Assembly: GCA_033675545.1 (NCBI GenBank)
Contig: JAWDGP010002216.1
Location: 376,001 to 440,000 of the forward strand
Direction: 5' to 3'
Length of the DNA: 64,000 nucleotides
Origin: Elysia crispata
Taxonomy: Eukaryota > Mollusca > Gastropoda > Plakobranchidae
Shown: piece by piece, positions 1-10,900 of the stretch
How positions within the stretch are numbered: the first letter of the stretch is position 1
How the letters are laid out: every line of letters begins with the position of its first letter
Made by a program: the position numbers and the translations under genes
The notes under the pieces: generated by a model
What the model was told of the DNA's origin: nothing
The model's database searches: none
Seen by the model: the letters and a program-made list of their open reading frames with translations, nothing else

Positions 1-790
1 TTCTTTCAAATTTGGGCCTGCATATGTGATATGTTTTGCACTACAACTTTGTTAAAAATTATTTAATTCTCATAAAACACATATCAAAATAAAGGGAAGG
101 GATTACCGACATGACAAAATCACAAGTTCATTTTAATTTGGTATGGTATGCTTTTTGACTTTATCCTTAGACCCTTCTTCTTTTGCAAGGGAAGGTCTAG
201 ATCTGGACCTTTCATGATCATTTTTCACTGCCATTGGATTCTGAATCAATTCAAGATCTAGAGTTTGATTCATTCAATTTCTAATTGTTTTTCAGAGCTT
301 TTTTAGGGCTGAGTTGTAATCTCCATGTTTATTAGAATCAGCTGTTCACAACAGAAGGCTTGCAACGATTTAAACAATTCAAAAGAAAAAAGTTGAAAAA
401 GATATTCTTCCCTCTTTACTGAGAAAAGCTCCAAAACTGAAAGAAAATGATGCCAACTGCAAGTTTCCATAAGTTGGGTTGGCTTTTATTGAATAAGGAT
501 TGGATTAAAATATGTTAGTCTGCTATTCACACTGTTCGGCGAGCGGCAAAAATTTTACTTTTTACCTGCCACACTGTGTGGCAGGGCCGGATACTAAGAG
601 TTGTATACATGCTTCTGATTACAGGCCGTGTTGGATTTGGAGTATTTTTAGCCAATCATAAAACTCATTAATTTCTATCATACAATTGACCTGAATACCA
701 TGGGTGGAGATAATGAGAGAGCATGTTGGAATCGATGAGACAAGACTATGCTGACCACTATTTCATGCCTTTGACTTCATCCTTTTGTTT

Positions 791-859
<69 letters not shown>

Positions 860-1813
860 TATATCCATTTGTTAGAGTTTTTAGATGGATTTTCTGCAAT
901 ATTGCATGGAAGTAGCAAGGTTTTTACTTCATGGGATGAAAAGTTTTGCTTTAATGTTATAGGCTGGAGCATAACTGGGCTCAATGCACAAAGAGAAATA
1001 ACCTATTGCTGCATTTTTTTAAAAATATGGACTTAAAGTAAATCATGCTGTTAATGGCTTTTTTTTTATTATGTTGTGAATATAAATCAAAGTTAATGTT
1101 TACAAACATAGCAACAAATTAGAGATTATAAAGTGAAACTTCCTTCACTTTTCTGTCATTGATGTTCAGTGCCAGCATTATTTCTCAATAGTTTTTGCTA
1201 TAAAAAGACATGAAGTATCAAGGATGAATTTTTATTTCGACTTAAGTTTTCAGAACAGAGAAAGAAAAAAATAACGCACACTTTGCTGCCATCAGTAGCA
1301 ACAAGATTTTACATCCTGAGTAGGCTCTGCATAATCCATAACTTTTCTTACAAAAAAATTTTCTTTAAAAATATTATTTATCACACTCTACTTTAAAAAG
1401 AGCCTTTTCACTCCTCAGGGCCTAAGCTGGGGAGATGGTGCGAAACTTACAAACTGCTGCTTTTCTTGACACTGCAACCCCTGATTTGAGGTTCAATTAT
1501 TTAACTATAAGGCTTTCAACATATTTACAAAGATACATGAAGATGAATAGAAAAATCTGGTTTTAGAAGCCAGAATTATCGCTTGATGAGTTAGTATATT
1601 GTATTGAAGGTTTTAAAGCTAAAGACATTTTAGATTTATCTAATTTAGGAAAAATGTTTAAAAAAAAAAAAGTGAAATAGTTCACTCTAGCCTTTCATGA
1701 ACATTTATGTGTAAAGAAATACTCTTACAACTAAGTCTGAATTGTCTGAAAAGCAAATGTTTTAAGGGTGAATTCCTCAGTAAACAGAAAAAAAGAGAAA
1801 ACATTTTACATAC
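1..1813. other. NAA15 intron 6 (partial), no exon seen
   Basis: This is the left edge of the window, downstream of NAA15 exon 6 in transcript order. I looked on the minus strand for the next expected NAA15 coding segment and did not see it, so the rest of the gene lies beyond the window. The stretch is AT-rich and holds one TA microsatellite. Confidence 0.6.
792..864. repeat. (TA)n microsatellite
   Basis: A nearly pure TA dinucleotide run of about 70 bp with one C interruption near its right end. The apparent ORF through it is low-complexity Ile/Tyr repeat and not a gene. Confidence 0.95.
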
Positions 1814-1948
1814 TGTTTGAGTTTTTCTGAACTCCTCAAGAATCTTGAGGCACATGTCGTAGTCTTTCAGCAAATGATATGCCATTGCGTAGCCGATCCA
1901 TGAAGCTCTTTGCCCAGGTCTGAGAGCAAGAAGTTGGTATCTTGTTTC
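1814..1948 (-). CDS. NAA15: NAA15 coding exon 6
   Basis: Encodes 45 codons from [20 protein letters not shown] through [20 protein letters not shown] to RKTQT, ending at donor GTATGT. It is the last NAA15 exon in the window. Confidence 0.94.
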
Positions 1949-4900
1949 CTGTAAATAAAAACTCTGAGTTTAAAAATCTCTACCTCATGAATTTTTTATT
2001 CACTTTCCACACTGACAAAAAGAGGTTTCAAATATAATTATAATTCATTTAACTGTTTTTCAATAAATAAATCCCGTGGTTGATAAGGTAGCTACAAGAA
2101 ACTGACAAGAAAATGTTACAAATAAATCCAATGGATGATAAGGTAGTTACAAGAAACTGACAATAAAATACTACAAATAAATCCAGTGGATGATAAGGTA
2201 GCTACAAGAAACTGACAATAAAATGTTACAAATTAATCCAGTCGATGATAAGGTGGCTGCAAGAAACTGAAAATAAAATGCAGATATAATGATGAAATGA
2301 GTTTTGAAAAAAAAAAGGATTATCATTATACATAAGTTATGTCCAGCATCAAGGAAAATACTTGCACGTATAGGATACAATTTTTATCTCACACAAGTAT
2401 AAAAAAGGTTAACAAATGTTTAAAAAAAAAGTTTAAAAATTTGAGCAGGTTTCAAGACACAATATAAAATCAAAATTTTATGATGATCACTCACTCTATA
2501 ACCTTCTATATCTCTCATTTGTATCTGAAGTAACGACAGGTCCCGTAAGATCTGAAGGTTGTCCTTGAAACAAAATAAAAAAAATAAATAAATAATCTGG
2601 TTATAAAGACGCAACCAAAATTGACCTGTAAGTAATCAATATGCTTATAAGAGAAAAGCTCCAATAAGTTCAACTATTTATGTCAAAACTGTCTTAATAT
2701 TAGTATTACCAGAACAACATAGACCTGTATTGTCCCTTAAAAAAAATCTACGATTCTTGAAAAAAAAAAATTCATCATCCCTTCTTAACAAGTTTTGTGG
2801 TCAGCAGCAAGAAACTGTTAGAAAAAAAAAGAATTTTCCTATGTTATGAAATGTTATGGACAGTTGTGAAACTAATGTATTACCTTTTCTTCACGTTATG
2901 CCCTTCACTGTAAATCCAAGTTTTAAACTTGTAAATTTTTTTTTATTGAAAAAGAAAAAACAAAAAACAACTGTAAAGAAGCTTCAACTGTAGTCTCACC
3001 TTGTCCCATTTAAGCGCATTGCGATAACATTTGATTGCTTCATCATACTTCCGATCAGACCTTTGAAGCAATCCATACACATGCCAACCTAGATGTGGGT
3101 TAAGGATGGCACAACCATCGAATCTCTAAAACTAGAGAGCATGAACGAATAGTTTTGTGCAGAGTAAAATACTGCCTAGAGTAAGCCTTTGGTATGACTC
3201 ATCACAGAAAGCATAGCATAAAACTATGATTCAATTCTAATCTCTTAACTAAAGAGCATTACCTGTAAATCGAGAGCTTTAACCCTATTAACCCTAAAGA
3301 ATTCCTGCTAAGTTTACTCTGAAATCCTACGGGCAGGGAGATAACTCTCATTTTTTATGATTTTTACAAACATACACAAACTTAAAAAATTCACACAAAA
3401 TCAACCACAAACAAGAATGTAATGAAATAAACTTTAAAAAATAAAATAAAAGTAAAAGTTTATTTTTAGTTAACAGATGTATTCATATTTCTTTTGCTTT
3501 TCAATCAAAAAAATTTTGAAATGAAAAAAAAGTGTTGTTTTTGTCAAACTTTCTCATCAATTTTGTTTGTTTTGAGTTCTAATAGTCATTTTTGCTTAAA
3601 AATTGTGGAATTTGGCAAAGCAATGGCCTTTGCAGAGGCGGACGTTGCATGTAGTGCACCCAAAAATAGTCTCTGGGGTACGACCGGAGCCTGTCTTTCG
3701 CTTGTCTGCCAGCATTGATAGCACACGTGGTGGCGCCCAGGTAATTTAGTCTGTTTGTGAGAGTCAGGATCACTTGGTGCATAGGATGCCACACTTGGCA
3801 CCTCAGCAGTGGTAGAATTTCTCTTCCCTGTCCCTTGGAGTAGGCTCTGGCAGAGGTCAACCCTGAAGTACACCTGCTCCTGAGCAGCACTCCTGGGTTT
3901 GGTTCTGGACGAGTTCGTCTTCATAAGGATGAAAGAATTGACAATGCTGATTTGCAGGAGGAAGTTGAACGCGTAAAGCCACCACGACCAGCACGACCCA
4001 CTGGGTAATACGAGCGATATTGGTCGGTAAGGTCAACACTCCCCATAAATTCATTATCAAGAAGAACACGCTTGGGAATAGATACATCTTCACGGCCTGA
4101 CCTGCAGCGTCGCGAAGTAGTGGCAGTCCCTGGTGAGCAGTTAGTTGACACGATGTTCACTTGCCGCTTGTCAGTCCACTGTGTGGTGACCAGATTGCCA
4201 CTTGCAGCATGATACTTTCCCCTTTCTTCTGCTTAGATTTGGGAAGAGGCCAGCCTTTACGATTGGGACGGGTGGTGGCACAGATGTAAGTGCTTTGCTG
4301 AAGTAAATCGTTGGCCAGAGCCACAGAGGACAAAAAATTATCAAAATATAGGTGGTGATTCTTGTTTACAAATAGGGGCTGCAATACTTTTTTTTGACAC
4401 TATGACCAAGGCTGATGTTCTTGTCAAATTCTGCAGCCTTTCCAGTGCAGAACTGAAAGTTCAGAACATACCCGGACTTAGCTCCGGCACAGCACCAGAA
4501 TTTGATGCCATAGCGTTCCGGCTTACTTGGAGGATACTGCCTAAAGTAGACGCGCCCCTTGAAGCCGATCATCCCCTCATCAATGCTGAGTTGACATTAG
4601 GGGGCATATACATTCAGGCAGGCACTGCGAACATGATCCAATACAGGGCGAATTTTCAGCATGGGGTCGTATCCTTCTGTAGTGCGATCACCTTGTTCAG
4701 CATCGTTCAAATGAAAATGCTGCGTGATTTTTTCAAAACGCTCGCGGCCCATAATACTGGAAACCTGCTGGACATTTAAGAAGGGGTAAGTGGACCAGTA
4801 ATGTCTATAGGAGCCCATTTTGTGGATTCCAAACATAATCAGAATATAGATGTAGCACTGGATATCATCACGACAGACAGGCTTCCACTTACTATGATAA

Positions 4901-7900
4901 ACTATCCAGTTTTAGATTTATCTGCTTCTCAGCATATTTGTTTGTTTGCTCTGTAATTAGATCTAACAGTGATGGAGAAAAAAAAATCAAAATAGTCTTT
5001 AGGCTCTGCATTAGGAGGCAGATCACATTTCACACCAGTGTATACTTTGAACTCATGTACTTCTACATGTGTTGGTGTTGAAACCCACTTGCAGCCCGAT
5101 GGACTGTTTCCTTGACTCTAGATCTACACTTTCAGTGCTTTCATTGCTTTCTATAAGCTCTTCAAGGTCTTGGTTCAAAGGTTCAAAGTCTAGATCTATG
5201 TCAATTTCGTCAGAATTGTCATTAGGAGTGTCTTTACAGTTCTAGCAGTAAAGAGCTATTATGCTGTCTACAGTAAGGTGGTGTCTATAGTCCCATCTCA
5301 GTCGCATCTGGTGGCATCAGGGTTTTTAGTATATTTTTTTCCAGTCGCAGCTGGTCGCATTAGGGTAAATAGAGTTAATATTCTCTATACATAATAATAA
5401 CAAAGCAAGGAATCTATAAAAAGAGATTCAATATTCAAGCATAGAAGTTTAAGATCAAAATAAGTAAATTCATATGAGAACTAAAAAGGATACAGACATG
5501 ACTAGTAAGGTCATTTCTTAGCCCCCTCCGAACAAAGTCATATGCCTCCTCCTTTTTACCTAAACAATTTAGAGTCAGCCCTTTCATTGCCATGGTTTCT
5601 GAGGAGAAGGGGAAAAAATAAAAGATAAAGAAACTTAATTTAATGACCATGTATTGATATTCACTTGCTTCTTGACAAGCGATAAAAATGAAGTATAAGA
5701 AGCTTTATATAATGTACTAGAATAATACAACATTTATTAATATACAAAATTTAATACAAAAATTAATCACTCCTCCATTTTCAAATTGATTTTCTCAGCA
5801 ACCTTACTGGCAAATCTATTTTATTACACCACATGGGCATCTTTGAGTCGAGGGTTTTAATCTTTCAACAAAAATTTGTCTCTAGATATAATGTTGCATT
5901 AGTTCACATAAATAGGAATAACTTTTATCTCCATTTTGAAAATATTTGGAGCAATAAAATTATATATGTATATTTGTGTGCAGCTTTTTAAACTAGGGAT
6001 GAGAACAAGAAGCAAAATTTTGTACTAAATTTTTTTTTTAAATCGGTCAATGGGAGCGGCATAGACAGAAGCATTTTTCCTTTCTTCCAACCCCCAAAGA
6101 AAAAAAAAATAAAACAAAATTTGATTCTTCACAGGGCCATAGTTGTGGAGCATTTTATTCATACTGATTTATCTAATTTTTTTTCTATGCTCAGACTAAG
6201 AGGTTGAATGACCATTAGCCCTTAGATTCTACAAGTGTCCCCCAAATATTACTGCTTTGTTTTACTGGCTCAACTGAGGCACCAAAAAAGTTTACTAAAT
6301 GTAGTATACATAAAGACATATTGTCTAGCTTACATATTAAGCACTGCTCTCCCCATCTTTATCTTTTCTTGAGACATTTGAGCTGAACATGATTACTATT
6401 GTTTAGGTCTAAAACTTCTCACAAGAAATAACAATTGTAAAACGAAACATAACAATCTAACATTTAGATCTAGATTTACAATTACTTGCCTTGGAGTGAA
6501 AACCACCTATAATTACAGTCTCATGTCAAGTCATGCCGGTTTTGAAAATAAGATCCTGATTTACTTCAGATCTCGATTCAAACTTTACTTGGACTTTCAA
6601 TCGATGTTAACAATTGACCAGATTTAGAAAATAGTCTTATTTCATGTCATGCCTGATTTCGATAATAAAATAAAGATTTAAATCTACAATGTAATCTAGA
6701 TCTACATTCTAACTCTGCTAGGGATTTTCCATCGGTCTTATTCTTAATACATGTAATCGACTAGATTTAGATACGGTACTTGTGCTGGCCCCGTAAAAAA
6801 AAAATTGTCAAAATATAAATAAGAACATAAAAAATACACGATATCGATGTAACATATCGCCCAGCTTTATACTTCCGCACAGGTTGATACACAATGATGG
6901 AAAAAATATTGTACTTATTGGTGATTCAAACTTTCACTTTTTTGTATAATTTTTTTCTGTAAAATTTTACAGCTGTTCAACCTTTCAGATGAAAGTTTCT
7001 GTCTGGCACGAGGATTTATGGAAGATCACATGGCTATTCAAAGTATACAGCATTCTACAAATTTTCTTCCCTGTTAAACAATGATTTTAGAACTTTTACT
7101 CAATGTCACAGAAAATTCTGAAGTCTTTCAAAGATTTTGAAATTAGTGACCAGTAGCTATGGCAATGCATGCATATCTAGACAAATCAGCTATTTGCAAT
7201 ATATCTGAATGTGTTAAAAAAAAAGAACTGTTTAAAAATTGAAGACATCACAAGCAATGCCATTTTGGTTGCCACTTATCCAAAATAAAACTAAAAAAAA
7301 ACTCTGACATAAAAAAAATACTAAAAAGCTTAATATGTAAGTGTAACAATCACCCTTGAGTAACTTTTACTTTACTGACCTCCATGTTCAGAAAATTTTG
7401 GATTTGCAAGGATCTGTTTTGCAAATTTTAGGCCATTCTTGTACTGTTTTTGCTCATAACATTTCTGAAGAGAAAATGAAGAATGAAAATAGTATAAAGT
7501 AATCTATTGATAATTTAGTATTACCTGGCATGGTGGTACAACTCATCATCTGGATACTGATAAATACTAGGTAATTAAAATTGCACCCTTTATCTTGAAC
7601 ACATCCAGGAAAAGCTATAGCTCATAACTAAGAAGTTTGCTGACTGCATTCAATCTGAGTAATTAATGTCAGTTGTCTATATTTAATTTGTATGCCGATT
7701 TAAGGATAAATTAATGGTCCTTATAAACAGTTTTAGGCTTGCACTGGGAGCAAAAAAATTAAATTAAAAAAAAAAAGAAAAGATAAGAAATTTGAACTGC
7801 AAAATATTAACTCTAGACACTCGATTGCAGTATAAATACGGCGAGCCATTGTCTGACCGAGATACGCGGTCGCCGTAAATAAAGCACCAGCCTTTTCTAA

Positions 7901-10900
7901 ACCGGCTCTTGCCAGCGCCGTATATGTACGACCTGTTATAGTGCACTCATTCAATGGAAATTTCCACTGTTTTATGAATGGTTTACAATCTCTAACATTA
8001 TTGGTCATGGTCTAGAAATAGTAACCAATGAGATTCCTTTTTATTTTGTCTTGCAGACGCAGTGAGAAGTTTATCGCGTGGTATAGCGGGGGGTCCCGTG
8101 TACTGTGTTGACGGGCTTGCTTGGGACCAGGCTAGGCCTGCTTGAACAGTGGGGGGTCCCTCTTTGTTACCATCAGTATCACTATGAGGTGGGGGGCTAA
8201 CATCTTGAAAGTTTTACCGGTGTGGTTGTTGAAGTGTGATACATGTGTTTTTTCTTACGACAACAGGGCCTTGTCTTGATGTAGCATTTTTACAGTCTCC
8301 TAAGCCTGTTGTAACTTGGGTGGCGACCAGTACTATGAAAACCAGATTTCTGGCTCTGATCACGCTTGAGCATCGGTGCTGATGATCATGTAGGCCTATA
8401 GTCTCTGTCTGAATGTTTGAAGGTGTGTGAGTGTGTTCGATACGAATGAGTCATGAAAGATTTTATTATTAACTCTTGTCTCATAAGTGGATTGGTGCCA
8501 TGGGCAGTCCTGGTACCGTTAGAGAGCTAAGTGTGCTTGGACATCGGTCTAATTCAGACCTCGCTACTGTTAGCATCTCTGCTCTCACGTAAGCCGCCCA
8601 CCACTACTACTTCAATTCTCAACAGCATTTTTAGATCTGCAATGGAGAGTCAAGAAGTTGTACAAATAATTGACCTTGGGGATCCTCAAACCCTGAGAGA
8701 GCTAGCTACTGAGGACAATTCAAGAGCAACTCCATTTATTTCGGAGTTTTCTAGAATAAATGAAGACTCGGACATAGAAGAAGAGGAGCCAGACGAATTG
8801 CCAGTGAGGAGAAGAGGTCAGCCAATTTATCGGCAAGCACTCAGTATTGATGGATACGATGAAGATGATGATAATGAAAGTATTGAGACACCAGAGCTGA
8901 CTCAAGGACATCCTTTGTGGCGTGAAGGGACAACACCACCTAACAAGCCTCCATTTACAGGTCGAGCTAGACTACAGGTCGAGATGGAAAGCACAACTCC
9001 TCTCGACTATTTCAAGCTTATGGTTTCAGAAGACATGGTTGCATCAATGGTAGCAGAAACCGACCGCTATGCGTCACAAACTCTGAGAAATAAGGAGCTG
9101 AGTCCTAACTCACGATTTCGGAAATGGGTTGATGTGACGATACCAGAGATGTATACGTTTATGGGCCTCATCCTCTCCATGGGTCTGATCGTCATCGATT
9201 ATCTTGAAGACTACTGGTCAACCGATTCCATTCTACACCGCAGTGATGAGAAGAGAACATTTCTGCCTCATTCTCTCATTTTTTCACCTTTGCAACTTAT
9301 ACCAAGGGAACAACCAGGACATGATCCAATATTTAAAATCAGAAACTTCGTCGACAACCTGACTTACAATTTCAAAAGTGTCTTCTATCCAGGAGAAAGA
9401 GTTGCCATCGACGAAGCTATGGTGGCTTGTAGGGGGCCTCTTTCTTTCTGGGTGTTCAATCCTGATAAACCTGACAAGTTCGGGATCAAGGTTTTTGAAC
9501 TCTGTGACAGCAGCACAGCGTACTGCTGTAATCTAGAATTCTATACTGGGAAACAAGAATCTTCTCCACACGGTGCCATTTTTTATATTGTAAGAAGATT
9601 AATAAGTCCATACATAGGATGTGGACGGACCCTCTATGTGGACAATTTTTATACCTCTCTGGACCTGTTCACATACTTGAAACAGGAGAACACATTAGCC
9701 TGTGGGACGATGCGAATGAACAGGAAGCATGGTCCTCCCAAGACAATGGTCCCAAATTTGAAGAAAGGAGATGACACTGTCACATTGCTTACAAATGGAC
9801 AACTGAACCTGATTCGCTTCATGGACCGGAAAGAAGTAAGACTCCTGACCACAGCCCACACAGCAAGAAAAGTTGCAACAGGAAAGAATAATCCTGTTAC
9901 AAAGGAGCCTATTGTGAAATTTCACGCTGCACATGAATACAACCAATACATGGGCGCCGTGGACAGAAGTGACCAGATGGTGAGCTACAACGCTTTTAAG
10001 CGGAGAACTCTCAAGTGGTGGAAAAAAGCTTTCTTCCATCTCTTCATGCTTGGTGTGCTGAATGCATATATTGTACAAAAAGCAACAGCGGCAAAGAAAC
10101 TGACACACCGCATTTTTAGAAGAGAACTTGCAAAGCAGCTTTTGATTCCAGAAGCACCTGCACCACCACTAAGACTGCCCGAGGAAACTGGTAATTCGTC
10201 TCTATTTAGACTCACTGCTCGGCATTTCCCCAAACTAATAGAGCCCAAAGCTGGGGCAAAGAGGAAAAATCCTCAGCGTGACTGCGCAGTCTGCACCCAG
10301 CCTGAAAAAAGGAAACAGTCCAGATATGAGTGCCCCTGCTGTAATGTCGGCCTACATGTTGATCCCTGTTTTAGGCTGTACCATACAAAAAAAGACTTCA
10401 AGAGAGCACACAAGAGACTTCTATCCCAAAATCCACAGCCAGCTGATGACCAGGTCTAATGAATTACAGCCACAACGCCAGTTCCTGCTCACAACAGTCC
10501 TTTTCAGGACTTCTTTCTCTATTCGCCTCCTCTTATTTTCTTCTTTGTCTACCTTTCTAATGGGCCGAAGGCAGTCCCAAGCCTGCGACCTGGAAATTTA
10601 TTTCCAGGAACTCAGAGGGGAAAGGTATTCTCTATCTCTCTCTCTCTCTTATAAAAAGAAAGTCATTCCGGGCGGGAGATAATTGAAATCGATTTTATCT
10701 TAAAGCCCAGTTATTAAGCTTTAAGAAACTATATGGTTTTACAGGTATTACACTATTAACAAACAAAAAACCCCCACAAGTTTTCAAAGCCATGCAATCA
10801 ATCGCTCAAAGTGTAAAACTGCTGTGCCAGGCTCAATGTTTGTAAACACTAGGCCCCCTGACAACCTTACAGCCAGTGACCTACTTCCGGCTGACCTGCA

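Larger units (their letters stand above)
3089..5493 (-). promoter_or_regulatory. NAA15: U12-type (minor spliceosome) intron 3 of NAA15
   Basis: On the minus strand the intron begins GTATCCTTTTT and ends with TCCTTAAC (3099-3106), 10 nt of spacer, then TAG. Both elements match the U12 5' splice site and branch-point consensus. The branch-site to 3' splice-site distance of about 11-12 nt fits the narrow U12 window, and there is no U2-type polypyrimidine tract. The exons it joins are certain from protein homology. The intron is 2.4 kb, mostly a piggyBac insertion. Confidence 0.9.

Noticed and set aside
1441..1500. Possible tRNA B-box-like GGTTCAATTA
   Set aside because: No matching acceptor stem or A box at the right spacing.
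7733..8008. 91-codon minus-strand frame ([17 protein letters not shown]...)
   Set aside because: No homology recognised; it crosses the proposed left end of the intact piggyBac and includes a T-rich tail.
8531..8641. N-terminal extension of the piggyBac transposase
   Set aside because: The frame is open but has no ATG; the first codon would be GTG. The ATG at 8642 is the first usable start.
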